64,000 bases of DNA from a bacterium (lineage in GTDB: Bacteria > AUK180): positions 90,749 through 154,748 of the forward strand of contig JAGLGN010000005.1 of the NCBI GenBank assembly GCA_023144005.1. Reading direction: 5' to 3'. Shown one piece after another: positions 45,191 through 53,995 of this stretch. A program made the position numbers and the translations under genes. The notes below the pieces were generated by a model. It did not search any database, was not told the origin of the DNA, and saw nothing but the letters and a program-made list of their open reading frames with translations. How positions within the stretch are numbered: the first letter of the stretch is position 1; every line of letters starts with the position of its first letter.

Positions 45191-45224
45191 GTTTTCACGG
45201 GATTCATTCAACTACATCTAGTGA
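45179..45224. promoter_or_regulatory. Tandem NrdR-like boxes at the nrdD promoter
   Basis: Two palindromic sites fit the known NrdR box pattern (CWAYATMTWG-type cores): AAACTATATATTGTTT (45179-45194) over the -10, and CAACTACATCTAGTGA (45209-45224). Their starts are 30 bp apart, about three helical turns, close to the 31-32 bp usual for NrdR. By established knowledge NrdR represses ribonucleotide reductase genes when dATP is abundant. The nrdR gene itself is not in the window. Confidence 0.8.
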
Positions 45225-45240
45225 TTTTTGGAGGTAAGTA

Positions 45241-47499
45241 GTGGAAGTTAAGTATGTTGAGAAACGAAATGGCACTTTTGAAAAGTTTGACCTTTTCAAG
45301 ATTGAAAACGCCGTCAGAAGGGCGTTTAAAGAGACAGGGCAGGAAGCAAGGATTGAAGTTTTTAAAGAACTTTCCTTGGATGTTGTAAAGAGAATAGCGA
45401 AATTATTTCCTTCGGTCGAGGATATTCAGGATCATGTTGAAGTCGTCCTCATGGAGAAAGGGTATCATAATACCGCCAAATCGTATATTATCTACAGAGA
45501 AAAACACTCTGAAATACGAAAAATGGGCGAAACCGTTAAAGAAACAGAGAAAGTTATTGATGATTACATAGATATTAAGGACTGGAGAATTAACGAGAAC
45601 TCTAATATGAGTTACTCTCTCCAGGGGTTGAACAATCACATCGCATCAACTATTTCAGCAAATTACTGGCTGAAGAAGATCTACCCGAGTTCAATAGGCA
45701 ATGGACATATCGCCGGGGACTTTCATGTTCATGACCTTGGCTCATTGTCCTCTTACTGTGTAGGATGGGATCTTGGCGAACTTCTGAAAAGAGGATTCGG
45801 CGGCGTTCCGGGAAAGATCCAATCAAAACCTCCGAAGCATTTCAGGACAGCATTGGGACAGATCGTGAATTTTATGTATACCATGCAGGGTGAAGCGGCA
45901 GGTGCCCAGGCCTTTGCCAATTTCGACACACTCCTGGCTCCCTATATCAGATATGACAACCTCTCATACAGAGGGGTCAAGCAATCCATGCAGGAATTTG
46001 TTTTTAATCTGAACGTTCCCACCAGAACCGGATTTCAGACCCCCTTCTCCAATCTGACAATGGACCTTACCGTTCCCAATTCGATGAAAGAACGAAGGGT
46101 ATCTGTCGCCGGAAATGAAATGGAAGAGTCTTACGGGGACTTCCAGGAAGAAATGGATCAGATCAATAACGCATTCGCCGAAGTCATGATCGAGGGGGAT
46201 TCGGCCCATCGTATTTTCACTTTCCCTATTCCTACTTACAATATCACTAAGGACTTTGACTGGGATAATGCAAATCTGGAAAAAGTCTGGGAAATGACCG
46301 CCCGCTACGGGATCCCCTATTTTGCCAATTTCGTCAATTCTGATATGGACCCCGATGATGCTCGATCGATGTGCTGCAGATTACGGCTTGATAACAGAGA
46401 AATACGAAATCACAATAAAAACACCGCGAAGCTCGGAATTAATCTTGGCACCGAGAAACCCGCCGAGAGCGAGGACCACACTCAAAGAAGAGGCGGACTT
46501 TTCGCAGCCAACCCACTCACCGGCTCAATTGGCGTTGTAACGATAAATCTTCCCCGCATCGGTTATCTATCCCAGAGCGAAGAGGAATTCCGCGAGCGCC
46601 TTTATGAGAAAATGGATATCGCGAAAGAGAGCCTCGAGATCAAAAGAAAGATCATAGAAAAACTTACGGGTAATAATCTTTACCCATATACCAGATATTG
46701 GCTGAAATCGATAAAGGAAGAGAAAGGCGAATACTGGGCCAATCATTTCTCCACGATCGGACTTGTCGGAATGAATGAGGCGGCACAGAATTTCATGAAA
46801 CAACCCTATAATTCTCCCGAAGGAAAGCATTTCGCTAAAAGAGTGCTTGATATGATGTTAAAAAAATTGGAAGAATTCAAAAGGGAAACCGGAAATCTAT
46901 ACAATCTGGAAGCCTCTCCCGCAGAGAGCGCGGGTTACCGGCTCGCCAAAAAAGATAAGGAATTCTTTGACGAAGTCGCTGCGTCGGGTGATGATGCGAC
47001 CCCTTATTACACCAACTCAGTACATCTGCCTGTCTGGGAGACCAATGATATCTTTGAAGCGCTTTCACATCAGGATGAGCTGCAATCCACATTTACCGGA
47101 GGAACGGTGATCCACCTTTTCGTGGGTGAAGAAATAAAAGATACGGCTCCATTAAAAAATCTCGTCAGGACCATCACCAATAATTATCATCTGCCCTATT
47201 TTTCGATCACACCGACATTTTCCATATGCCCTATTCACGGATATCAGTCCGGTGAACATTGGACATGTCCACTGGAACACACGGAAGAAGAAATGGATCA
47301 TTACGGAAAAATAAACAAGCAGGGTGTGGGCGTTATGCCCATGGAAGTATATTCCAGAATAGTCGGCTACTACCGTCCGGTCATGGATTGGAACAAAGGG
47401 AAAAAGATGGAATTTGCGCAAAGAACAATGTATAAGTTCGACAAAGCGGCCAAGAGTGATCTAAGTGTTCAGGGGAATCCAAAAGTTAACCTTAATTGA
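45241..47499 (+). CDS. nrdD: Anaerobic (class III) ribonucleoside-triphosphate reductase
   Basis: Oxygen-sensitive glycyl-radical enzyme that makes dNTPs. The N-terminal ATP-cone (about 1-90, YVEKRNGTFEKFDLFKIENA) gives allosteric control. The barrel has NLTMDLTVP and the cysteine motif RSMCCRLRLDNRE; the C-terminal radical loop is YSRIVGYYRPVMDWNKGK. GTG start with GGAGG upstream. The zinc site is atypical: the usual second CPxC pair before the radical loop reads CPLEH, and about 16 extra residues (to GVGVMPMEVYSR) are inserted. At 752 residues it is slightly longer than common NrdD. Confidence 0.96.
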   Translation: MEVKYVEKRNGTFEKFDLFKIENAVRRAFKETGQEARIEVFKELSLDVVKRIAKLFPSVEDIQDHVEVVLMEKGYHNTAKSYIIYREKHSEIRKMGETVKETEKVIDDYIDIKDWRINENSNMSYSLQGLNNHIASTISANYWLKKIYPSSIGNGHIAGDFHVHDLGSLSSYCVGWDLGELLKRGFGGVPGKIQSKPPKHFRTALGQIVNFMYTMQGEAAGAQAFANFDTLLAPYIRYDNLSYRGVKQSMQEFVFNLNVPTRTGFQTPFSNLTMDLTVPNSMKERRVSVAGNEMEESYGDFQEEMDQINNAFAEVMIEGDSAHRIFTFPIPTYNITKDFDWDNANLEKVWEMTARYGIPYFANFVNSDMDPDDARSMCCRLRLDNREIRNHNKNTAKLGINLGTEKPAESEDHTQRRGGLFAANPLTGSIGVVTINLPRIGYLSQSEEEFRERLYEKMDIAKESLEIKRKIIEKLTGNNLYPYTRYWLKSIKEEKGEYWANHFSTIGLVGMNEAAQNFMKQPYNSPEGKHFAKRVLDMMLKKLEEFKRETGNLYNLEASPAESAGYRLAKKDKEFFDEVAASGDDATPYYTNSVHLPVWETNDIFEALSHQDELQSTFTGGTVIHLFVGEEIKDTAPLKNLVRTITNNYHLPYFSITPTFSICPIHGYQSGEHWTCPLEHTEEEMDHYGKINKQGVGVMPMEVYSRIVGYYRPVMDWNKGKKMEFAQRTMYKFDKAAKSDLSVQGNPKVNLN

Positions 47500-48055
47500 T
47501 TTCCCGAAAGAGGTAGCTGCGACGCTATTCACCGGAGAATGTAACTTCAGATGTCCCTGGTGTCACAATCGGGACCTTGCATATCTCAACACAGAAAGTT
47601 TTCCTATTATTCCGGATGATGAAATGCTCGATATTATCAGCGAAAGAAGGAGTTTTATCGGAGGAGTGTGCATCACAGGGGGAGAACCACTCATGTGGGG
47701 GCAGCGGCTCAAGGATTTTATCAAAAAGATCAAAGCACTCGGACTGAAAGTCAAAATAGATACCAACGGAAGCTTTCCCAAGCTCCTTGAGGAAATGATC
47801 AAGGAAGATCTGATAGATTTCGTTGCGATGGATATCAAGAATATTCCGGAAAAATATGCGCAAACGGTGGGATTGGCATCCGTCACCATAGAAGATATCA
47901 ACGAGAGCATTCGCTTGATAAAAGAACTGCCGGACCATCAATTCAGGACCACAATGGTCCCGGGGCTTGTCGACGAGGCTGACCTGCCTGCCATGGAATC
48001 ATGGGTAGACGAGAAAATAATCAGGCAAGAATACAGAGAGATTGAGCAAAAATAA
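47465..48055 (+). CDS. nrdG: Anaerobic ribonucleotide reductase activating protein (radical SAM)
   Basis: A 196-residue radical-SAM activase that installs the glycyl radical on NrdD. The iron-sulfur motif is CNFRCPWCHN, preceded by GIQKLTLIDFPKEVAATLF and followed by GVCITGGEPLMWG and KIDTNGSFPKLL. The GTG start overlaps nrdD by 35 nt, the usual nrdDG coupling. The wording fits the TIGR02495-type activases. Confidence 0.93.
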   Translation: MFRGIQKLTLIDFPKEVAATLFTGECNFRCPWCHNRDLAYLNTESFPIIPDDEMLDIISERRSFIGGVCITGGEPLMWGQRLKDFIKKIKALGLKVKIDTNGSFPKLLEEMIKEDLIDFVAMDIKNIPEKYAQTVGLASVTIEDINESIRLIKELPDHQFRTTMVPGLVDEADLPAMESWVDEKIIRQEYREIEQK

Positions 48056-48058
48056 ATT

Positions 48059-48118
48059 GACAATTGTACCTTGTCCACTTGCACCTTGTGCCTTGTGCAC
48101 TGCGAAGCGTGTCACTCC
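48059..48118 (+). repeat. Dispersed intergenic element, copy E (tail only)
   Basis: Only the word-like tail is present (TTGTACCTTGTCCACTTGCACC, CTTGTGCC, GTGCACTGCGAAGCGTGTCAC in pieces). It fills the 56-nt gap between the convergent nrdG and LURP genes, and its final GTCAC contains the TGA stop of the LURP gene. Confidence 0.7.
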
Positions 48119-48705
48119 TGTCTGCGCTCGATCGAAGCCAGCAGAATTCCCGCCGCGATCAAAAGTCTCGGATCAATCGGAGAAGCCCCTTCTGTAATAT
48201 CCATGGTATATTTCAATACGAAAGGATTAAAATGCTGCTTGATCTCCGTGATCTCCCTGGAATCCGGCAACACCACGATGAATTTCTGGGGGATCAGGTT
48301 AATTAGCCGGCTCATAATTGCGCTCATCGCGTTTTTTTCTGTTAATTTCCCGATTTCCTGTCCTTCATTGGAAAGAAATATCCATTCATCTTTGACTATG
48401 GCTTTAATACCTCTTCTTCTGATCGCGCCGACAGGCTCACCCGTAGTGGCATCAGTTACATTATATGTAGCCACAATATCAAGTATCTGAGGGGTTTTAA
48501 TGGTCAGAAGCTCATCTGTTTGGCTTTCATCCGAGTAGATCCGAATATCCTCTTTCAACTTGAATGCCTTTTGTTTTGCAAAAAACATTAGATTCATGTC
48601 CTGATCATAAATATGAAAAGCACCACCGAAGATCTTGAATACTTTTCTTCGGAACAAATACTGCTTTTTTTGAAACGAGGGATGCAAATTTCTTTCTGCT
48701 GTCAT
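48112..48705 (-). CDS. LURP-one-related/Tubby-like domain protein
   Basis: A 197-residue single-domain protein with the LOR/scramblase-like pattern: YLFRRKVFKIFGGAFHIYD, MNLMFFAKQKAFKLKEDIRI, LLTIKTPQILDIVATYNVTD, GAIRRRGIKAIVKDEWIFL. The fold is a 12-strand barrel around a helix. Bacterial members lack a proven role; membrane or nucleic-acid binding has been proposed. GGAG before ATG. Its stop codon lies in repeat element copy E. Confidence 0.78.
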   Translation of the reverse strand: MTAERNLHPSFQKKQYLFRRKVFKIFGGAFHIYDQDMNLMFFAKQKAFKLKEDIRIYSDESQTDELLTIKTPQILDIVATYNVTDATTGEPVGAIRRRGIKAIVKDEWIFLSNEGQEIGKLTEKNAMSAIMSRLINLIPQKFIVVLPDSREITEIKQHFNPFVLKYTMDITEGASPIDPRLLIAAGILLASIERRQE

Positions 48706-48817
48706 CTTTTACTCCTTTCACATATTATATCAATTTAACAATATATTTAAATAGAGGCGCCTGCCGTCTCTTACCGTAGCCTTCTTTAGTAATATGTAAG
48801 ATGTAAAGACCCGGTAC

Positions 48818-49504
48818 CTATACCAGCAATTCCGAAAGGGATGCTATTTCGTAATCTGCTCTGATCCCGGTACTGTTTTTCAGTTGCTTGCGATTGAGCC
48901 AAATACTTCTGATACCTGAATTACCGGCTCCCGCAATATCATCGTGTAAAGAGTCGCCTATATGTAGCAATTGCTGTTCTGTACACATAGCTTTTTTCAG
49001 GGTGATCTGGAATAACTTCCGGTCTGGTTTTTCGACTCCATAATCTTGCGAGAAGACGGTAAACTGGAACATCCCGTCTAAACCGCAAGGCTCCGGATAG
49101 CTATTGCCGTTCGAAAGTAGTCCGATAGTATATTTTTCTCGTAATGCTTCAAGCGATGGAAGGACATCATCAAAGAGTTCTATATCCTCAAAACGGTGTT
49201 TCAAATATACTTCATTAAGGCGGGACGCCAGAGCGTCATTCGGTCGTCCTATATCTTCAAGTGTTTGTCGAAAAGCCGCAATGCGGATCCGCTCAAGATT
49301 CGTCACTCTGCCTTTCAATTCGGCAGCTACCCTATTTCTGATTTTTATCATCAACTCGATGTCAAGCATCGCAGCAGCATGGGGATCAATTTGTTTTAAT
49401 TCTTTTAACACATGATGAAGTGAGTGCCTCATCACTTTATTAAAATCCCAGAGGGTTCCATCTCCGTCAAACGAAATAGCCTTTATTCCAATCATCTTAT
49501 TCAT
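48818..49504 (-). CDS. HAD-superfamily phosphatase, subfamily IA
   Basis: A 228-residue HAD hydrolase: nucleophile motif AISFDGDGTLWDF, helical cap about 20-90, GLLSNGNSYPE, lysine in DYGVEKPDRKLFQ and acid motif LLHIGDSLHDDIAGAGNSG. Second Asp of DxD is present (DGDGT). Substrate is open; phosphoglycolate-like or nucleotide phosphatases are the nearest groups. It has its own promoter and lies just outside the accessory island. Confidence 0.88.
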   Translation of the reverse strand: MNKMIGIKAISFDGDGTLWDFNKVMRHSLHHVLKELKQIDPHAAAMLDIELMIKIRNRVAAELKGRVTNLERIRIAAFRQTLEDIGRPNDALASRLNEVYLKHRFEDIELFDDVLPSLEALREKYTIGLLSNGNSYPEPCGLDGMFQFTVFSQDYGVEKPDRKLFQITLKKAMCTEQQLLHIGDSLHDDIAGAGNSGIRSIWLNRKQLKNSTGIRADYEIASLSELLV

Positions 49505-49530
49505 ATATCATTGAATCTCCCCACACAATG

Positions 49531-49559
49531 AGTATAACTGATTTACTCTGGATTTTCAA
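49531..49559 (-). promoter_or_regulatory. Sigma-70 promoter of the HAD phosphatase gene
   Basis: TTGAAA, 17 nt, TATACT on the minus strand, 26 nt before the ATG. Confidence 0.6.
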
Positions 49560-49592
49560 AATATCTCCTGATTATAAACACTTCCACCAATT

Positions 49593-49658
49593 TTGCAACA
49601 AATGCAACGACCGTCCCCCGAATTATTGCAACAAATGCAACGACCGTCCCCCGAATTA
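49593..49658 (-). repeat. Tandem 33-bp repeat (two identical units), left edge of accessory island
   Basis: Two exact head-to-tail copies, 49593-49625 and 49626-49658; on the minus strand each holds GGGGGACGGTCGTTGCATTT then GTTGCAA. Degenerate relatives lie at 50197-50233 (same orientation) and 54558-54595 (opposite orientation). Confidence 0.88.
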
Positions 49659-49659
49659 G

Positions 49660-50067
49660 TTATTTTGTCTTAAATTCCTTTAACTTCAAACGAATCTGAA
49701 AATATTCTTTAATTAATAACAAAAAGATATAGAAGCTTAACCAAAGACTAATGTGAGTAAGTAGAAATACTGCATTCTCAAATATAGGGATCAAAGATAT
49801 TATTAACAGCAAGATTAAAATGACTCCGGAAATAATCAATCCCGTAAACTCCCTTTTAATGAAAATGAAGAGATGAAAATACAGATACGATAGCATCAGG
49901 GTTATAAAAACCGACAGAAAAGGAGAATGGCTGATCACGGGGCTATCTGTTGTAAAAATAATAAAAATTCCGTGTAAAAACAGATATATAAATGCTACAA
50001 CCCCCAACCATATTATCAAGAATGTTATTTTTAAATTCTTTTCACTCTTTACGATTTTTTCAATCAT
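49660..50067 (-). CDS. Small four-helix membrane protein
   Basis: A 135-residue protein with four hydrophobic segments (from IIWLGVVAFIYLFLHGIFII to IFLLLIKEYF) and short charged ends. No family recognised. AAAGGAG precedes the ATG. It is the last gene of the accessory island and its stop lies 2 nt from the tandem 33-bp repeat. Could be an effector or accessory membrane partner of the island, but nothing in the sequence proves it. Confidence 0.65.
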   Translation of the reverse strand: MIEKIVKSEKNLKITFLIIWLGVVAFIYLFLHGIFIIFTTDSPVISHSPFLSVFITLMLSYLYFHLFIFIKREFTGLIISGVILILLLIISLIPIFENAVFLLTHISLWLSFYIFLLLIKEYFQIRLKLKEFKTK

Positions 50068-50196
50068 TTGAATACTCCTTTAAAAGCAATCTCTGCATGC
50101 GCTAGAATCAAAACAATATGGAATTCTTTCCCTCTCATTAGTTGTTCAGGCTCCATTTTGTCAATTCCAGCTCTCCCGAATATCAGCACCTACACC

Positions 50197-50233
50197 TATT
50201 TTGCAACTTTCGCAACTACCGTCTCCGAAATTC
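50197..50233 (-). repeat. Degenerate relative of the 33-bp repeat
   Basis: TTTTGCAACTTTCGCAACTA and CCGTCTCCGAAATT match the 33-bp unit with several changes. The sequence before it (CACCTACACCTA) also resembles that before the first unit (CACTTCCACCAA), so the shared block is longer than 33 bp. It lies in the 223-nt gap between two island genes, where no gene is seen. Confidence 0.6.
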
Positions 50234-50290
50234 CCGTCCCCGAAATTCTCTTGTTAACAAATCTCATTTCAATAGATTCCACAGATTGCT

Positions 50291-50677
50291 TCAATAGTTT
50301 TCGTCTACTTCAATACTCAAATCATCCAATGCTTTCAGAACCCCTGTAAGGTTCGTTCTTTTTGCTTGAGAAAAGAAGTCTTCCAGGAGTATTTCCCCTT
50401 GAAACACCTTCGCGTTGACTATACCATTCTCAACCCTTTTCTGGATTTCATCTACTGATTCTCCATAAAGATTTTTGTCTACCGCAGCTATATCCAAAAA
50501 TACCTTGTCTCCTGTTTTTGGTCGCTCACCGCATTGAATCGAAAAACCAATTGGGAAATAATTACTAGGGATATTTATCATCTCTGCAATATTGTGTATA
50601 AAGGGACCAAAAAAACCATCAATTGCGATCCTCCCATGAAAATCACCGTACTGAACATGTGCGTCTCGAAAATCCAT
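50291..50677 (-). CDS. Uncharacterised 128-residue protein of the accessory island
   Basis: No family recognised. Soluble alpha/beta composition with FGPFIHNIAEMINIPSNYF, GFSIQCGERPKTGDKVFLDI and a long helix with ESVDEIQKRVENG. No catalytic motif, signal peptide or membrane segment. AGGAGG 4-5 nt before the ATG and a 9-nt gap after the ATPase gene indicate co-transcription, so it may be a partner or regulator of the ATPase-TOPRIM protein. Confidence 0.65.
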   Translation of the reverse strand: MDFRDAHVQYGDFHGRIAIDGFFGPFIHNIAEMINIPSNYFPIGFSIQCGERPKTGDKVFLDIAAVDKNLYGESVDEIQKRVENGIVNAKVFQGEILLEDFFSQAKRTNLTGVLKALDDLSIEVDENY

Positions 50678-50686
50678 AATTACCTC

Positions 50687-52402
50687 CTATGAATTATTGA
50701 AAATATCACTTATCTTTTCCATTAAGCCTATAGAGAACCGATTTTTTAGTAACTTATTTACTCTTACAGAATCGGTCAAAATCCAATCACACAACATCAT
50801 TTTGTTCAATTGTTGAATTTCCTTTGTTGCACCATACTCATCTGTCTCTTTTTTCAATGAATAAAAATCGTCCTTTGGAAAATCCGTGGGGACAGTAAGT
50901 AAGTTCTCTATCCCTCTTTTATAAAGGGTGTTTTCTATATTTCGAGGGATTCCCATCACATATAGATTTTCAGTTAGTTCCATGTCATTTTCATTCACAT
51001 CACAATCATATAACAAGATTACTTTTCGATTAACAAAAGAGGAATTAGCCAAAAGGAATTGCCTCACCTTATTAAGTGCACTTGCACCTGTAAATACGGC
51101 TCCTCCAGATTTATTCATTCTCCCTACCCATTTTATCTCGATATCCAGATTCAAATCTCTATATAAAGCTAATGCTTTCTTAAGATATTTCTCATCCGTT
51201 TCACCCTCAACAAAGACAATTGGTTTGTCATTACTCGATATAATGTCTACAGAAAAAGCGATTTCAGTACCTCTTTGAAAGTCCCAGGAAATAAATTCTG
51301 GAAATTCGGGGATATATACCTTACCCCCATCACTTTTTTTAAGAATAATCACTTTTTCTCGATTTTCAGTACTTCTTCCGTGAATAATAAATGGGGAGTG
51401 AGTTGCAATAAACATTTGTGATTGCTGTTTTCCCTCACTATCAGATAATAATGTTTTATAGAAATCAAGGATTTTCAACTGCCAATTAGGATGCATGCTA
51501 ATTTCAGGCTCATCAATTAGCGCAAAAGCTCCTTCATACCTTTTTAAATCTCGCAAAAAGAAACCTCCTCTATATACTATTTGTTTCTCTCCAGAACTTA
51601 GTGCATCAATACTCATTTCTCTGCCGTATTCTCTAAAATATATCTGCTTCTCATTTGGTAGGTTCATTATTCCAAGATATTCTTTTTCTTCAAACATGAC
51701 GTCAAAGGCTTTTGTAAACCTTTGCATTCGCAAGCCCTTTAACAAGTTATTATATTCCTCTTTTTGAATATTACCTTCTCTCGCATCACAATATTTCCTG
51801 ATGTCTTCATTGTCCAGAGTTTGAATATCTAACAACAGTTGCTTAATTTCTGTAGCTAAATTACTATTTGATTTAATGCTACTCAAACCTAAGGATTGAT
51901 CAATATCCATTGAAGATGAATTTTCAATTCGCGTAGAAGTAAAATTAACTTCAGTTGAAGCATATATTGATTTAAAGATTTTTTTTGCGTTTTGTTCCAT
52001 AAGATATTCAGCGATAAACGATTTCTTTTTACCATTGCAAAGGTAATGCACGGATATTTGATACTTCTCTTTTGAATAATCAAACCAAATTTCGATTTCA
52101 TTATTATCGATTTTCTTATCAAGCACTTTATTTGAAGTCACATTGGTCCTTAAAACAGCAATCTCTTCATCGGTCAATTCTAGAGTGAAGAATCTTTTCT
52201 CATTTTCAACATCCCTCGGTATATTTTTTGCGTAATAGAGATGTGAAAATTCATTGATCATTTCTAATAATAATGTCTTGCCGACTCCATTTTCTCCGGC
52301 AAAAATAATTGTATCAAATACTTTGTTATCATCGTCAAACAGTTTTAATTCTATATCTCCAAATAATTTATTATTTAAGAGAGCAATTTTTTTTATTTTC
52401 AT
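50687..52402 (-). CDS. OLD-like AAA ATPase with C-terminal TOPRIM nuclease domain
   Basis: A 571-residue protein of the ABC-type AAA_15/AAA_21 class. Walker A AGENGVGKTLLLEMINEF near residue 40, helical insertion about 100-240, signature LSSGEKQIV, Walker B FALIDEPEISMHPNW and H-loop IATHSPFIIHGR. The C-terminal part (about 385-571) has the TOPRIM glutamate motif VFVEGETDEKYLKK and the acid pair LLYDCDVNENDM, then GIPRNIENTLYKRGIENLL. Such fusions (OLD, GajA, AriA/B-like) act in phage defence; which type this is cannot be settled. The ATG at 52402 follows AGGAG by 7 nt. AT-rich compared with the flanking genes. Confidence 0.87.
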   Translation of the reverse strand: MKIKKIALLNNKLFGDIELKLFDDDNKVFDTIIFAGENGVGKTLLLEMINEFSHLYYAKNIPRDVENEKRFFTLELTDEEIAVLRTNVTSNKVLDKKIDNNEIEIWFDYSKEKYQISVHYLCNGKKKSFIAEYLMEQNAKKIFKSIYASTEVNFTSTRIENSSSMDIDQSLGLSSIKSNSNLATEIKQLLLDIQTLDNEDIRKYCDAREGNIQKEEYNNLLKGLRMQRFTKAFDVMFEEKEYLGIMNLPNEKQIYFREYGREMSIDALSSGEKQIVYRGGFFLRDLKRYEGAFALIDEPEISMHPNWQLKILDFYKTLLSDSEGKQQSQMFIATHSPFIIHGRSTENREKVIILKKSDGGKVYIPEFPEFISWDFQRGTEIAFSVDIISSNDKPIVFVEGETDEKYLKKALALYRDLNLDIEIKWVGRMNKSGGAVFTGASALNKVRQFLLANSSFVNRKVILLYDCDVNENDMELTENLYVMGIPRNIENTLYKRGIENLLTVPTDFPKDDFYSLKKETDEYGATKEIQQLNKMMLCDWILTDSVRVNKLLKNRFSIGLMEKISDIFNNS

Positions 52403-52440
52403 ATTCGTTCTCCTCAAGCTCTAATATATTTGATCCCTTC

Positions 52441-52485
52441 TTCACATAATTGTCCATTGTCAACTGGGCATTGTTCATTTCTTCA
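52441..52485. repeat. Weak word-like repeat between PIN and ATPase genes
   Basis: ATTGTCCATTGTCAACTGGG and nearby words resemble the tail vocabulary of the dispersed element (compare copy E). It lies in the 156-nt gap between the two defence-like genes. Too short and degenerate to be certain. Confidence 0.3.
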
Positions 52486-52558
52486 AGACCCCTCCATAAT
52501 ACAGATCACTTCTTCGGTTAAATTTAAAAATTGGGAAATATGTAAAATAGGAAATGAG

Positions 52559-53995
52559 TTATTCATCTTTTCCAATAATCTCGCTTACTCTTTCAAAGGT
52601 ACTCTTGCGATTGTATTTAATCTTAATCGCCCTATAATCTCTTATTGGTTTAAATAAATTTTTCCCCGTAATAATACATGAAATTTTCTCTATTTCTGAT
52701 TCTTCTAAGTCAGTAGGAAGATGAAGTAAGAAGGTAAATTCTTTCTCTTCATGTTGATGTCTGAATTCTTCACATTGAATTATTTTATCACTATGAGCTT
52801 CGTAAGGCCATGATTCTTTATAATAAAACGCGTTTCTATCTCTCTTTGGGGGTGCCAAAGAACTTAAATCAGGATAAGAAGAGGCTGAAAGATGATTACG
52901 TGCAATTTTAATGACCTCGGGTATTATTGCTTTTTCTTGTGATATCCATGCTCCTCTCGGAGCTTCCGTGGGTTTTGGTAAGGGTGATATTCTTGTAAAA
53001 TTCTGAAAATTATCTATCACTTCCTTTGAAGCAAATTGAATATTCCCAAGTAGTTTGAATTCTATCTCAAGATTTTCCACTGGGCTATTTCCATTATTCT
53101 TTAATTTATACATCATCCATAAATATCTTGATGATTGTGAAAATTCCCAATTAATATTCGAAAGCCATTTCTCTATATTCTCTATCCATCTAGGATATTC
53201 CTTCTCTATATATTCATCTATTTCTTTTAAAGTTGGTGGCTCGTAGGTTAATTTAAATGTCTCCTCGATTTTTTGCTCTTTCATTGCTTGGTCTTTCAAA
53301 TCTGAAAAGTCGTAAATTGGATATCTTTCTTTCAATTTTTCGATAATTTTTCCCTTTTCCTCTGGTGTGAGCTCTTCATAAATATCTACTTTAAATATTT
53401 CACAATCACCTAAGATTTCGGAACTTAATTCAACTTTCGGTAGAGGCATTCTTAGTTTTCTATTTTCGTCTTCCAAGTGCAAAATCCTCTTACTTAGATC
53501 ATCGTTTTCGGGAGGCAACAGCCAAGAATTAGGAATAGGGACATAATGAAGGTCGCAACTTGCGGCAGTCACCATTGGAATTGTATCATGTGTCAATAGA
53601 ATTATTTCATCTTCTTTATGTTTTTCTTGATACAATAGCGCCTCAGCAATTATTCTATCATCCGTTTTGCTCATATTAAGAATGCTATTTTGAATTGTTA
53701 ATTGATCTGAATGATACAGTGGACTAAATAGAAATATTGTCTTAATTTCATCTTTTGTAAAAGATAATTCCTTTTTCTCGTTAGTAATAATCTGTCTAAA
53801 AAAAGAATTTGCGGCACGAGCTCTCTTTGCTCTTCTATTATTCCCACTATTTTTTAACCTATCGATTTCCCCCTGAACAGGCCTAGAAATAAGAATTAAT
53901 ATTTCACTTGCATCTACAGCAATATCCTTCCATGGAATTTCCTTGTAGTCCCTGCATTGCAAAAAGAAGTTTGTGTCAATGAAAAATACTTTCAA
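52559..53995 (-). CDS. PIN-domain ribonuclease with long C-terminal region
   Basis: A 478-residue protein. The N-terminal PIN domain (about 1-165) shows the acidic set: VFFIDTNFFL, RPVQGEIDRLK, SKTDDRIIAEALL and LLTHDTIPMVTAASC. By family knowledge this is a metal-dependent RNase centre. A short coiled segment (LSKRILHLEDENRKLR) leads to about 280 residues not recognised. TTG at 53995 is preferred: GGAGGG lies 6 nt upstream and the TTG overlaps the previous TGA by 4 nt. Single long PIN proteins next to ATPases occur in defence loci; no antitoxin-like partner is obvious. Confidence 0.8.
   Translation of the reverse strand: MKVFFIDTNFFLQCRDYKEIPWKDIAVDASEILILISRPVQGEIDRLKNSGNNRRAKRARAANSFFRQIITNEKKELSFTKDEIKTIFLFSPLYHSDQLTIQNSILNMSKTDDRIIAEALLYQEKHKEDEIILLTHDTIPMVTAASCDLHYVPIPNSWLLPPENDDLSKRILHLEDENRKLRMPLPKVELSSEILGDCEIFKVDIYEELTPEEKGKIIEKLKERYPIYDFSDLKDQAMKEQKIEETFKLTYEPPTLKEIDEYIEKEYPRWIENIEKWLSNINWEFSQSSRYLWMMYKLKNNGNSPVENLEIEFKLLGNIQFASKEVIDNFQNFTRISPLPKPTEAPRGAWISQEKAIIPEVIKIARNHLSASSYPDLSSLAPPKRDRNAFYYKESWPYEAHSDKIIQCEEFRHQHEEKEFTFLLHLPTDLEESEIEKISCIITGKNLFKPIRDYRAIKIKYNRKSTFERVSEIIGKDE

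Noticed and set aside
49593-49658. Two identical 33-bp units as a mini CRISPR array
   Set aside because: The units are directly adjacent with no spacer, and no cas gene is nearby.
50687-53995. Naming the ATPase/PIN pair as Gabija, PARIS or Septu
   Set aside because: No UvrD-like helicase, separate DUF4435 gene or HNH partner is present, and the fused TOPRIM alone does not identify the system.
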